Shown here piece after piece: positions 39,104 through 53,109 of a stretch of DNA of 64,000 nt (within the stretch, counting starts at the first letter, position 1; every line of letters begins with the position of its first letter). The position numbers and the translations under genes were made by a program. This stretch comes from Metallyticus violacea (Eukaryota > Arthropoda > Insecta > Mantodea > Metallyticidae). The notes under the pieces were generated by a model. The model saw only the letters and a program-made list of their open reading frames with translations. It had not been told where the DNA came from and did not search any database. The stretch spans positions 1,862,501 through 1,926,500 of the forward strand of contig CM060833.1 of NCBI GenBank assembly GCA_030762175.1, given 5' to 3'.

Positions 39104-39990
39104 TATATATGTGTGTTGTGTGTGTCAATGCTCTAGCAGTCATAATTTTTGTTTTTCCTCAACAAAACTCTGCATATAACCTCAATTAACAAGCAATTCA
39201 TTAAGTTCATTAACCAGCAAAATTGGACCATTTTGGGGTGAGAGTTAATCTAAAGTAAAAAGTTTTAAAACAGTTTAAAAATCGCTCTATTGGCAGTTCC
39301 CCCCCTTTTTTTTTTCCTTCCTTCAGCAAAATGTATATTTCATTAAGATTATTTCATTTGCTAACCATGATTCTAAAATGTTGTATATATGTTATCTTGT
39401 AAGCTTTGGAGAGCATTTTATATTGGTTTAATTTCTACTGTTGTTTCACTCCGTACGAGCAACCATAGATGTTCCGTTAAAACCAAGTCTCCCTTGCTGG
39501 TTGCTGTGTCTAACTATAAAGATTTCGATGATGCATTTAATTTAATTTAATGCATCATCAATTTATTTATGACTTACTAATTTCCTGAAACTTACCTTAC
39601 AAATAGAAAAATGGCAGCTATATGTTTATATTCTTGCATAAAGCAAGTATACCACAGGGTTTAAATTTTGTGTGTTAACATTCCCTTTTCTGTTTTGTTA
39701 TTATTGTTTAATTTTTTCCAATTAATATATTCCTTTTTCTTATTTTTCCTGTACATCTTTTTTTTGCTTGTGCTTATTTTATCTGTTTCCATGCAATTAC
39801 ATTAACTTTGAGATTCAATATTTAGTTTCACCACCTTCATTTGTCTTACACTTTTGAAGAACTTAAGTGGTTCAAAATATTGCAACATTTGTTTTAGCCA
39901 TACTTAGGATTTTTATACCTGAAAAAGTAACCTCTTCACTATATTTGTTAAATCTACATAACATCTTAATACCACACTGGAATGCTGACA
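39104..39990. other. No assignable gene
   Basis: AT-rich. A small palindrome (GATGATGCATT and its complement) lies at 39529-39559. No reading frame of interest. Confidence 0.4.
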
Positions 39991-39996
39991 GTGGAA

Positions 39997-40040
39997 CTGT
40001 GCTGAAGAAGAAGGCAATGGCCTTTGAAGCATGTACTATT
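39997..40040 (+). ncRNA. Degenerate hammerhead-like fold
   Basis: CTGAAGA 40002-40008, stem II AAGGC-AATG-GCCTT (40011-40015 with 40020-40024), GAAGC in place of GAAAC (40026-40030) and GTA (40033-40035). The A-to-G change and poor stem I suggest a dead PLE relic. Confidence 0.5.
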
Positions 40041-40570
40041 GGAACATAATTTGTAAATTTAGGAAATATCCTCATAAAAATTGCAAAATGATACTGTTTC
40101 ATTGTGAAAATTTCTGATATATATAAAGGTAAATTAGGCAAATTTTATAAATGTATAAAATTCTAGAGCATGTCACGACCATGGGAACCACCGGTTGTGA
40201 TTTCTGTAAAAAAATATTGAACATTTTTTTAATCCCGCTATGTTTTTCATTTTCAATTTCCATTAAATCCACAGTACTCTTCGATCATTCACATCTACAA
40301 ATTCCATTAATTTCCACCAGAGCAAATCTGTATATATGTATATAATTTTTTATGTTCATCAACCATTTTTCAGAGTTGCTAACTGTTATATAATATTCAT
40401 ATAGGGAGGAAGAAGGGCGTTTCTTTGCACCCATCTGTTCAAGCCAGATTTGCTAATGAAACTCATTAACTTAATCCCAACCTTTTATTTTAAGATGAGC
40501 AATCCTAACATGTAACCCCTAGGTTAGCCTTAAGTTTTATGAGGATCTCTGTATATAATAATGAGTATCA

Positions 40571-40588
40571 GGTTAGGTTAGGTTAGGT
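40571..40588 (+). repeat. Short TTAGG run
   Basis: Three tandem TTAGG units, the arthropod telomere motif, at an interior position. Too short to show a former telomere. Confidence 0.6.
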
Positions 40589-40692
40589 GAGGTGGTGCTT
40601 GCTAGGTTTTCTAGAGCAACTGCCTTAAATTTATACTTGAGAGGTATCCAACCACAATATTTCAATTGTACTGCAATCTAGTGAATTTCTTG

Positions 40693-40972
40693 CTTTTTTT
40701 ATATATAATTGGGTTTAATGCCCATTTTTACCGCTGAGGCATCACAGGCAGCGGACACGGGTGAAACAGGTGATGAAATGATATATTGGGAAAGGATTTT
40801 TTAAGGAAGGAAATGTTCCAGGCCCAAGTTTCCTCCCCAGCATTTGCCATTTATGAGGACTGAGGAAAACGTGGAAAAAACCCCAGTCAGGGAGGACGGT
40901 CCTGGTAAGATTCAAACCCCAGACCTACCGCTCAAGAGTCTGTTCCTCAACAACCTCGGCCACCCATGGCGG
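40693..40972 (-). mobile_element. SINE-A copy, minus strand
   Basis: Matches the 60.6-kb SINE across the body and the tRNA-like head (CCTCGGCCACCCATGG is the complement of the head start). Duplication not resolved. Confidence 0.82.
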
Positions 40973-43250
40973 TAAATGAAGAATAATATAGGCCTTGTGG
41001 TACACATATATTTATACATTAATTTTTGTTTTTGCATTATCATATTTATACTTGACACATTAGTGACTCTTGCAGCAAAAAGCACGGATATACAATGTTA
41101 CTCTTGTTAAGTAAAGATCACAAGCTTTAGAATCTTATTAACTATAGAGTTAACACTCATGTATGTTAAACATACAAGACAGAAAGTGAGAAAGAATTTA
41201 ATAAACATATTATAGCAATGTACTTATTTAATAAAAAAAATTCATTCTTCATGGCAGCAAACTTATTAATGAACGTAAGTCTGGAATGTGCAGGATGAAG
41301 CCTGTCCCTACAGGGAGCATTGTACATTTCCTTTGTTTGCAACAATCACAGTTTGTCAAATTAGGACCTCGAGTTCGCTAGTTTTTTAATTTCAATTTTC
41401 TTTTTTAATAATTGAAAAAGACTTAGAATGAAAGCTTTGTATAGTGGGCATTTTATTACATTTGTTTGTTTATACATATTTTCCAATGAGCTGGGAGCTC
41501 TAAGGAGGGACTGTCCTTTACAAAGATATTAAGCAACTAAAAATGAACTTAAATCTTAAAAGTGGATTACAAAATTAATCAGTTAGGTCTTTGAAACGTG
41601 TGTATTGTAGAATTGAACAAGTTAATTTAGGTAACCATAAAATTGCAATAAGAAATTTAAACAACTTGAACATATTCCAAAACCTCTTAACTAAAGGAAT
41701 TTGTTATAGTTTTACCAGCACTATATATATTATACCTTTTAAAGTATATTTTGTAGAGTTTACAGATTCTATGGAAATTTTATCAACTTACCTGTTTTGT
41801 TGGAGTTGCCAGATCTGCAGGCACTGCCCAGAGTGCCCAGGTGCACTCCCCTTATCGACAGGAAATCTTTGGCCTGGGGAAATTGCATTGTTAATAATCG
41901 TGATTAGTAATGTACATAGTGAAAATTTACTGTCCATCAATTAACTTAAAAGTGAGCGTCTGTGATCGTGTTGAAGTTTGAAGCTTCTCTTTTTGCCAAT
42001 CAGATACGCTATGCCAACAATGAAACTTTTGTCATTCATTGCAAAAATGATGTTCCTACAACTTTATTGTGCAGTACAGTCTGTTATTTTTGTGAGTTTT
42101 TAATATTGTGTTCAATATAAATCCAGCAGAAAGATACCTTCGCTGTTTTCATAATGAATGGCAAATACAAGAATAGACTTAATAAAGCTGAGGCATTAAA
42201 GCTGTTAATAAGCATTTGGAAGCTCAAAGAATGTTACAGGGCACAAAGTAGGAATAATTCTGCTCTGAAAAGTTTGCTCTCACAATATTCAATTGAATGT
42301 AATAAGTTACAGCAACCAAGTTTGCTTTAACATTTCATGGTGTAAAGCATCACCAACCCTACAATTAACAAGAATGTGGTAATAAACTTTACTCTTTTGT
42401 TTTCAATGACTCTTCAGTAACAAAAAAATGAAGTTGTGCTCGAAGCAAAAGTGAAGGCCTAATTACAAGTTTTCTTTTACAATTTTCACAGGAAAGGCTT
42501 ATGAATGACTTAAAATTTTTTCTATTAGTGGTGACGTATTTTTCTGGAATACATCATGATATTCTAGATTTCTATGAATACAGTAATGACAGTGCTGACG
42601 ATATTTAAAATAAAATTAAATCAATTGTTGCAGAAAATGGACTTGGTTAAAATAACATGTAGCTTATTTGGCTGACACTGCCTCTGTTACTATGGTAAAT
42701 ACGATTCATTATTTAAAAAAATGAAAGATGAAAAACCTAATATACTAAAAACCAATTGTTGCCACGTACTATATATATGTGCCAAATATGATTATACATT
42801 CCTTAAGTATGACGAGGCATTAGTCTTGAAAATATATTCTAAATATATTCTGACTTCTCGTTGTCATATAAGAATTTCGAGGCCAAGTTTGTGAATTTGC
42901 TCAACAGGACTATTTTCAGATTTTGCATCAAATTCCATTTCGATGATTGTCCCTTCAATTAGCCATTGAACGCCTTGTTAAAATGTGGCGCACTTTGAAC
43001 ATTGTATGTATGTTTCCAAGAAGATGAAGTAAATGCATTGTCAATGGCGGAATGTTTTCTGTACACTCACAATTTTCTGTAAGACGATTAAAATATTAGC
43101 CTGTGAATATATGCTTTCAACCGAGATGCACAAAAGCTTATTGGCATGAGGACTCAATTAGAACGTTGTGAAAAGAACTCGGTTTTCGGGTTTGAAGTGA
43201 ATATGTCACTTGAAAATCTCACAGAGGCCGTAAAACAAACCACAATGAAA
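40973..43250. other. No assignable gene
   Basis: A 117-codon frame at 41591-41944 has a cysteine/histidine cluster (CWSCQICRHCPECPG), but no known domain and no splice support. Confidence 0.35.
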
Positions 43251-46200
43251 GAGTTCACATGTGTATGATAGATTATTGCAGTATCTACAATTTCAGTGAC
43301 AATGTTTTTTTAGTTATGTCTGTTCTAGTTCATCACTGTTCTCACTTAGTTCACATAGCGAATTCCGCGGAAATGAACTCAACAGCGAATATAGGCAGTG
43401 ATAACACTATGCAAGTCAAAGATAAACATACGGCAAGTAATAATGTGATATGTGCTAGCAATTGCAGTAACGTGCATGAGGAAACAAACGGTGTTCAGTG
43501 CCATGGACAGATGACAGGAACAGAATGTCAACAGAACTAGTGAAAATTGTACAGTATAAACTGGAAAACAAGAGACTTCTGGAACCTGCAAGAGATTCTG
43601 CTCTATTTACCCCGAAACCAGGGATTAAATTCACTCTATTTTTGGAGCTTTTAGCGGCATCATTCCATAGAGAGATCCCCTGTGTTTCATTGAGGTTGTG
43701 GGACACCTAGCGAGAAGAAAGTTTCCTGGCCCTTAAAATATTTTGAAAGATTTCACAATCCTTATAGTCTTGCAACATCTTCTCCAGAGTGCGGTCGATC
43801 TCCCCTTCTTTCTTCGTTTTCAAAATATGATCATACATTCTCAAAACCAACTGAACACTGTTGTATGTGTAAAGTCTCTAAAACATTACCCCGCTTTTAA
43901 TGAAACAATAGATCGCTATGTTGTCACTCCAGACACCAATTAACTTTTATGAGATATATTCTTTGAAGAAATGTGAACATTCATGCGATATTATTTCTTG
44001 TAAAATACAAAACTCCAAATTATGCTTTAAAAATAACTGCAACATCTTTATAACAGCTAATTTGTGATTATCCTGCGTTCTGCTAAGCTCTCGTCTTAAG
44101 TTTTGCACACTACAGAATTAAATGTGCGAATACGTACTTCGATGTGTAAAGTTAAAGAGTTCGGGCTTTACAATATTCTGTTGTCAATTGTTGGAAAGGT
44201 AATTATGTGTCGAGAACACGGCATTGTAAAGAAATCGAAGGGAAATTCTTTTTGTGCACTGGGGAATATAAAAAACCAGATATCGCCCGGCACTGGGGGA
44301 GGGAACAAGTTATAGCCGAACACACACTCCTACTCGATGGGCAGTCCCTTCCAATAAAACGAAAGGTTTACGAGAGCGAGGCTTTGTTCTAATATCAGGG
44401 CGCAGAATCAGTCAGCTTTTGTTTCCATATGGTGATACCTGGTACTCATTTCTGTTAGACACGCCTACTGCAATTTCAACTGGTAAACAGATCAATCTAG
44501 CACAATACCTGGATCCATAAATATTCTATAAAACACCTGAGTGGCTGAATGGCGGCATTCACAAGAACGACATGAAAATCGGGACCAGGTAATGATATTA
44601 CAATTAGCTGGGAATTGCTTTTCCCATTCTCAACCCCATTCCAATTATACATTTTCATATGTAATTGTTTGTTGTAATGTATTTTTGTTACTTTCACTTA
44701 AAATCGCGAGTTGCTCGATATGGAAGTTTGCGATAAACTGCAAAGTTATTTTGTTGTTGACGCAGGGAACAAGGACCTGCCTTCCTATTTCAATCACTTG
44801 CATAGGAGCTTTGGCGCAGCTTTAATGCAAATCTACGACGACGATTCCCAGTCACGGCATCACGCGGTTGCTCGAAGATCGAGGCTAATTTTTGCGTAAC
44901 AGAACTGGAGATCGCCGCCACTTTGAGTCTTTCTTTTATTAGCAGTAGACTGCCCAGCTCGCGTATATCGCAAGATTGTGTCAGGGCAGAGTAACATCTT
45001 AAGTGACACTTATCCGTGCTGAGCCATAGGGAAAATATGCAAACCAAATTTCGAAATTAACGTCATGAAACTAGATATTAGTGTGGCGGAAGGATTTCAA
45101 GAATTTACCGCAGTTACAGGCCAATGACGGAGAACTTAGAACATTTATCAAGAATGCTCTGGAATTAGGTCTCGACAACACCAGAAATCTGGCAATGCAT
45201 AAAGGCACACTCTATAAATTACACGAGAGAGAAAGCCAACGATGGAACCCTGTCATGCCTAAGAGAATGGCCCACAAGCTTATCATCTGTCATTAATTCA
45301 TTCAGGCACGGGAAGGGTTTGTCTAAACATTTCTGAGAATTTCTATGTGAAGCATTTGACTCGCAGCGGCCAGAAGCCCTTAATACGAAGTACGTCACTG
45401 AACCCAATACCGTCTTAAGAGATCGTCTTGAAGAAAAGCCCCTAGGGAAGTTCGGATTCCCGTATGGCATTTTCACTAAATTTATCAAAAGGGCCATCGC
45501 CAGCAAGGGTTTATGGAGACCATTTAGTCCGACAATGCCACTACTTAAAAAGTAACGTTTTCACGCAAACTCTTGAAGAGTTGCGGATCAAATTACTCAA
45601 CAGCTCCCTGTGTTATCCCGAGGGTAATCGGGCGGAGCGAGCCGTCAAAGAAGTTTCAGCACAAACTTTGGGTCGATACAGATACCCAGTAAACGAGAGA
45701 ATTTTCAACAGTTGAATTAACCCTTTCATGCGGTATCCGGGAGCCTGATCCTCTCAGCCCCATTTACAAAAAGCGACCAGACGGATGAAACGGAGAGCTA
45801 TACCAGAAGATATATGCGAAAATTAGAGACCAAAAGACATCGGCGGAACACGAGCTGGTTCTCGTCTCATCGGAGGAAGGTCATACTGACTGGAATTGTT
45901 GTCATTATGCAATCGAAAGCCAACTGGGCGACCATACATACAAGAGTGACAAAATTCATCGACCGATACCACCAGCAACTCTTACGCCCTTTTAAAAACC
46001 CTCATAGCAAACAGCGAGAACTAATTTCAAAATATAATTAGTTGTGCTATGGGAAAGCATTATAAAATATCTTTAGCAATGGTAAAATGCTTCCACTAAA
46101 TATTGAAAAATTGGCGTATAAATTCATTCATAGCACAATATGTTGTATTAGAGTATCTTAGAACACAGCCTAAGTAATGGAAAATTCAGTGAAAAACCAA

Positions 46201-47830
46201 AATGAGTATTTTTTTCATAAACAAAAATGAAGAGTGAAACCGTGACTAAAAGTGTGTACTAATGGTGGACTAAAAGAGTGTTTAATATTAGTCTTTTACC
46301 GAGACAGCGAGTGTTTCCTGTGTGAATTAATGCAAATACAGTAAAGGTTACGTTCAATTGCAGGAACAAAAATTGTTATGTGCACCCTTATTTGATGACA
46401 AATATTCTTCATTCATAGCTCCCATGCAAAAAAATAAATAGGTGTGCCTACAATGTAAGACATTTGAACCACAGAGGGCACTAACACAGTGAGGGAAATA
46501 AAGCCATTGCTACTTATAATCAAACAAAGTGGTAAAAACTTACTCGTTGTATTTGTTAATACCTTCAACTATGAATTGATAACGCATAACTTTATGAAGA
46601 TTTTTCATTGTTAATTGAGGACAGCATAATATTTCAAAAATGCGTTATTTGTAATAAGTATTACGCATTTTAAGGTCATGGGATTTGTAACCAAAATTTT
46701 CTTGTCTTCGGACGAAGAAATCTGTGGATGTGGACCATTTGAGATGGATTTTCCCTTTTAACCCTCCCCCCAGGTAATTAACATTGCCATTCCAATTAAG
46801 TTTCTTTAATGTACATTGTCATATGTAATTCTTTTTGTTACGTTCACTTGCAATCCATAATTACATGATATGCAAGTTTTATGCTATACCCGCAATGAAC
46901 TACAAGGTTACTTTGTTATTGACGCAGAGAACACGTGCATGCCTTCTTATTGTAACCACTTGTATAGGCCTAAACTGAGCACTGTTGGGTTTCAAGAATT
47001 TCTAAAGAGTACACTGCTATTGTACACAATTCAACACATATTAGTCAAAGGAAGACATAACGGCAATACAGTTGTATGCAAAATGAAGACCAAGGATCCT
47101 TCTCCCCCACGGCCCCATAACATTTCACGATAATAAACCGTCTTAATAAAGAGACTTGAAAATATATCCAATCAAGAATAGCGGAAGATAAAGCCTTAAA
47201 AAGTAGAAAGTTAAGGTCGATCGAAGTCTCAGGTTAAAAATAAGAATAAACATCCCGACCGACGCACTGGAATAATAACAAAACTCGAAGCCCGCGAACA
47301 GTTCAAGGATTCATGGGCAGTTAGTATTGTCGAAAGAGGAATAGTTAGAACAATTAGATAGAGATCCGGCATCGTTTTACTATGGAAAGAAGACGCGAGT
47401 TCATTGTTAAGAACGAATCTGGTCAATTAGTGGAAGATATTGGTAGCTATGCGCTAGTGAAGAGACAAAAATGCTGATGGTTAATGGCAGTGAAAATTGT
47501 TGGATAGTTGACCGGTGAGGAGAATGTCAGTCAAGTGACTCTTGAGTACGCGAATTAAATATTCAAAGTAGTAAGAATAGACAGTCGGAGAGCGTTTCCG
47601 AATATTAGGCAGACTTTGGTGTAGGGAACTCGATTCGGGAGTGATGAGCATATAGTAGTCTAGTCTCTGGTCAATGAAATTTAGAACTTCTTAAAGAGAT
47701 TACTGTAATCCCTGAGATACGCTTAACTGAATAAACCAAATCAGTTAATCTTGATCGTCAGTGTAATCTGTCACCATTGACCTCTTCAACTCCCTTTTCC
47801 CTCGGGTAAGTCAGTAGGCTCCAAAATCCA
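43250..47830 (+). mobile_element. Decayed gypsy-type LTR retrotransposon region
   Basis: RNase H relics are at 44711-44960 (SFGAALMQIYDDDSQSRHH, then TELEIAAT-like sequence in another frame). Integrase relics follow: AHKLIICH at about 45275-45295 (zinc-binding region), VTEPNT and LRDRLEEKPLGKFGF at about 45390-45455, and PEGNRAERAVKEVS near 45620-45665 (end of the catalytic core). A second diverged copy of the RNase H segment lies at 46745-46990. The 3' part around 47700-47820 may be an LTR. Open frames 43259-43540, 43498-43710 and 44103-44392 are unassigned and could be gag or protease relics. Upstream boundary uncertain. Confidence 0.65.
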
Positions 47831-48044
47831 TCTGAGTCTTTGTCAGCGCATCGGAACAATATAAGCACGACAATTGAAAGCACCAGAGGAGGCGAAGAAG
47901 AAACTGAACGAAATCAACTTGAATCTACAGACGTCCAATCTTGTCCTGTCATACCAGATCATCTCAAACAAACAATCAAGCGCCATAAATTCTTATATAT
48001 CCCCACATTACTATTGCTTTATACTAATAATGCTGGGCGTAGCA

Positions 48045-51000
48045 GTGTCTACTATCATCACAGTAACTATAGTGATATAGAAAGCGGGCAATATTATCAC
48101 ACTAATTTTAAAACATAGACAGCAGGTAAAAGATTACAACAATGAAATAAACATAGAGAGTGGGTAATAATATCATAATAAGGATATAATCATAGAGAGC
48201 GGGTAAAACTATCATAATAATGATATAAACATAGAGAGCGGGTAATACTATCATAACAATGATATAAACATAGAGCGGGTAATACTATCACAATAATGAT
48301 ATAAACATAGACAGCGGGTAATACTATCATAATAATGAAATAAACATAGAGAGCGGGTAATACTATCATAATAATGATATAAACAGAGAGAGCGGGTAAT
48401 ACTATCACAATAATGATATAAACATAGACAGCGGGTAATACTATCATAATAATGATATAAACATAGAGAGTGGGTGATACTATCATAATAATGATATAAA
48501 CATAGACAGCGGGTAATACTATCATAATAATGATATAAACATAGAGAGCGGGTAATACTATCATAATAATTATATAAACATAGAGAGCGGGTAATACTAT
48601 CATAATAATGATATAAACATAGAGAGCGGGTAATACTATCATAATAATGATATAAACATAGAGAGCGGGTAATACTATCATAATGATATAAACATAGAGA
48701 GCGGGTAATACTATCATAACAATGATATAAACATAGAGAGCGGGTGATACTATCATAACAATGATATAAACATAGAGAGCGGGTAATACTATCATAATAA
48801 TGATATAAACATAGAGAGCGGGTAATACTATCATAATAATGATATAAACATAGAGAGCGGGTGATACTATCATAACAATGATATAAACATAGAGCGGATA
48901 ATACTATCATAACAATGATATAAACATAGAGCAGATAAACAATCATAACAATGATATAAACATAGAGAGCGGGTAATACTATCATAACAATGATATAAAC
49001 ATAGAGAGCGGGTGATACTATCATAACAATGATATAAACATAGAGAGCGGGTAATACTATCATAATAATGATATAAACATAGAGAGCGGGTGATACTATC
49101 ATAACAATGATATAAACATAGAGAGCGGGTAATACTATCATAATAATGATATAAACATAGACAGCGGGTAATACTATCATAATAATGATATAAACATAGA
49201 GAGCGGGTGATACTATCATAACAATGATATAAACATAGAGAGCGGGTAATACTATCATAATAATGATATAAACATAGAGAGCGGGTGATACTATCATAAC
49301 AATGATATAAACATAGAGAGCGGGTAATACTATCATAATAATGATATAAACATAGAGAGCGGGTAATACTATCATAACAATGATATAAACATAGAGAGCG
49401 GGTAATACTATCATAACAATGATATAAACATAGAGAGCGGGTAATACTATCATAATAATGATATAAACATAGACAGCGGGTAATACTATCATAATAATGA
49501 TATAAACATAGAGAGCGGATAATACTATCATAATAATGATATAAACATAGACAGCGGGTAATACTATCATAATAATGATATAAACATAGACAGCGGGTGA
49601 TACTATCATAATAATGATATAAACATAGAGAGCGGGTGATACTATCATAATAATTATATAAACATAGAGAGCGGGTGATACTATCATAATAATGATATAA
49701 ACATAGAGAGCGGATAATACTATCATAATAATGATATAAACATAGAGAGCGGGTAATGCTATCATAACAATGATATAAACATAGAGAGCGGGTAATGCTA
49801 TAATAACAATGATATAAACATAGAGAGCGGATAATACTATCATAATAATGATATAAACATAGAGAGCGGATAATACTATCATAATAATGATATAAACATA
49901 GAGAGCGGATAATACTATCATAACAATGATATAAACATAGAGAGCGGATAATACTATCATAATAATGATATAAACATAGAGAGCGGGTAATACTATCATA
50001 ATAATGATATAAACATAGAGAGCGGGTAATACTATCATAATAATGATATAAACATAGAGAGCGGGTGATACTATCATAACAATGATATAAACATAGAGCG
50101 GATAATACTATCATAACAATGATATAAACATAGAGCAGGTAAACAATCATAACAATGATATAAACATAGAGAGCGGGTAATACTATCATAACAATGATAT
50201 AAACATAGAGAGCGGGTAATACTATCATAATAATGATATAAACATAGAGAGCGGGTAATACTATCATAATAATGATATAAACATAGAGAGCGGGTAATAC
50301 TATCATAATAATGATATAAACATAGAGAGCGGGTAATACTATCATAATAATGATATAAACATAGAGAGCGGGTAATACTATCATAATAATGATATAAACA
50401 TAGAGAGCGGGTAATACTATCATAATAATGATATAAACATAGAGAGCGGGTAATACTATCATAATAATGATATAAACATAGACAGCGGGTGATACTATCA
50501 TAATAATGATATAAACATAGAGAGCGGGTGATACTATCATAACAATGATATAAACATAGAGAGCGGGTGATACTATCATAATAATGATATAAACATAGAG
50601 AGCGGGTGATACTATCATAACAATGATATAAACATAGAGAGCGGGTAATAGTATCATAATAATGATATAAACATAGAGAGCGGGTGATACTATCATAATA
50701 ATGATATAAACATAGAGAGCGGGTAATACTATCATAACAATGATATAAACATAGAGAGCGGGTAATACTATCATAACAATGATATAAACATAGAGAGCGG
50801 GTAATACTATCATAATAATGATATAAACATAGACAGCGGGTAATACTATCATAATAATGATATAAACATAGAGAGCGGATAATACTATCATAATAATGAT
50901 ATAAACATAGAGTGCGGGTGATACTATCATAATAATGATATAAACATAGAGAGCGGGTGATACTATCATAACAATGATATAAACATAGAGAGCGGGTGAT

Positions 51001-51950
51001 ACTATCATAATAATTATATAAACATAGAGAGCGGGTAATACTATCATAATAATGATATAAACATAGAGAGCGGATAATACTATCATAATAATGATATAAA
51101 CATAGAGAGCGGGTAATGCTATCATAACAATGATATAAACATAGAGAGCGGGTAATGCTATCATAACAATGATATAAACATAGAGAGCGGATAATACTAT
51201 CATAATAATGATATAAACATAGAGAGCGGATAATACTATCATAACAATGATATAAACATAGAGAGCGGATAATACTATCATAATAATGATATAAACATAG
51301 AGAGCGGATAATACTATCATAATAATGATATAAACATAGAGAGCGGATAATACTATCATAACAATGATATAAACATAGAGAGCGGGTAATACTATCATAA
51401 TAACGATATAAACATAGAGAGCGGGTAATACTATCATAACAATGATATAAACATAGAGAGCGGGTAATACTATCATAACAATGATATAAACATAGAGAGC
51501 GGGTAATACTATCATAATAATGACATAAACATAGAGAGCGGATAATACTATCATAATAATGATATAAACATAGAGAGCGGGTAATACTATCATAATAATG
51601 ATATAAACATAGAGAGCGGGTAATACTATCATAACAATGATATAAACATAGAGGGCGGGTAATACTATCATAACAATGATATAAACATAGACAGCGGGTA
51701 ATACTATCATAATAATGATATAAACATAGAGAGTGGATAATACTATCATAATAATGATATAAACATAGAGAGCGGGTAATACTATCATAATAATGATATA
51801 AGCATAGAGCAGGTAATACTATCATAATAATAATTTTAACATAGAGAGCGGGTGATACTATCATAATAATGATATAAACATAGAGCAGGTAATACTATCA
51901 TAATAATGATATAAACATAGAGAGCGGGTGGTACTATCATTATAACCGGC
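48045..51950. repeat. 39-bp satellite array
   Basis: Roughly 98 monomers of a 39-bp unit (ATAGAGAGCGGGTAATACTA followed by TCATAATAATGATATAAAC). Variants occur at a few fixed sites (GAGAGCG/GACAGCG, GGTAAT/GGTGAT/GATAAT, AATAAT/AACAAT). Each unit holds a small inverted repeat TATCAT-AATA-ATGATA. The unit length divides by three and two minus-strand frames lack stops, giving frames up to 972 codons with 13-residue repeats; these are not treated as genes. Monomers at the left edge are most diverged. Confidence 0.95.
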
Positions 51951-53100
51951 ATTAACTAAAATTTCAGTACCCATTGTGCCTTTTCATTTGTTAAAGGAAA
52001 TTTTGTTAACAATTTTCTCTTATAAAGGCGCCCCTATTACGTTATGTATCAAACTACGGGGCAGGTGGTAGCGCTGTGTGACGTCACACTGTGAAATATG
52101 ACTCGGGGGACGTATTCCCCGTTTTACCATTCATCATTTCCCGAGAAATGCCTATTCTGCATAAAGATTCAAATATCAGATTCTCACTCTGGAATTTCGC
52201 TGGACGTTTTCCAGAACCAGCAGGTGGCCAATATTCCACGCTCTCTCTTAGCAACTACCCAACATGTAAATGCAGCACCTGGTGGCCTGTTACTTCTCTA
52301 TATGTGAGAAGTCACCTCACGAAATCCAGCCAATAAAAACACATCACGATCTGCTGTAAAAACCGTGTCATAAAACCGCTACACCCGGCCGGGAGAGTGC
52401 AGTAAAACTGTGGCAGCCTCTTTCCTGACTTGGGCTGGCTCTAAACAAATGTAGGAAAACCTAATCTACCTAACTCGAGTACAGCGTTTGTTCTTGAAGG
52501 GAGAAAACGGACGATTAAAAGTCTAAACGCAATACAGGCTTTGTTAATGATACAAAATAAATAATTAAATATGTAGAATGAAAAGCTGCATACTCGTATT
52601 TATGACACAATTTATTACAGACAAGTAACCCAGTGAAATATTTGCCTTTAAACGTGAACCGTGCTACTTCAGTTAGGTTGTGGAGGAGAAGGTTAATTAG
52701 GACAGGTACTTGTGCAAGGAAGAGACTGCGAGTGAAGTCACTCATGGAAAATATAATTTGCAGTTCTACAGCCCTCAACGTGCGAGTACACAAAAAGCTC
52801 GCATTCGAATGTCGACACGAAATTAAATTATTGTGCAAAACGGGGAATAACAGAAGTAATTATTCTAAGTGATATTTTACACTTTAGGAAGAAAAACTTG
52901 GGTTTGTAAATTAGACATCGGGGTTTATTTTCATTGGCAATAACGAATTTTTAACATTGACTCAAACCTAATTATAGAACGCACGTTTTTGACAATTATT
53001 GGTATTTCACATCAGAAATACGCTTTTTATGCTTCCTAATGAATTTCTTCTTTTCACAGAATTAGTATAATGTTTGGAAGCTTAAGAAAATTGAAAATTA
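51950..53100. other. Unassigned single-copy-like DNA
   Basis: Frames at 52091-52336 and 52633-52872 (the latter basic, RLWRRRLIRTGTCARKRLR) have no recognisable family. Contains a 14-bp CRE-like palindrome at 52076-52089. Confidence 0.35.
52076..52089. promoter_or_regulatory. CRE-like palindrome GTGTGACGTCACAC
   Basis: A perfect 14-bp palindrome containing the full cAMP-response element TGACGTCA. Such sites are bound by CREB/ATF-type bZIP proteins in animals. No nearby gene start could be fixed. Confidence 0.35.
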
Positions 53101-53109
53101 CGATAAAAT

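Noticed and set aside
40571..40588. Former chromosome end
   Set aside because: Only three TTAGG units, without degenerate flanking repeats.
48190..51864. Minus-strand frames of 227, 596, 608 and 972 codons
   Set aside because: They are readings of the 39-bp satellite; the unit length divides by three, so a stop-free unit stays open. Overlapping frames, no start context and block duplications argue against a gene.
48045..51950. CRISPR-like array
   Set aside because: There are no unique spacers; the whole unit repeats head to tail, and the genome is eukaryotic.
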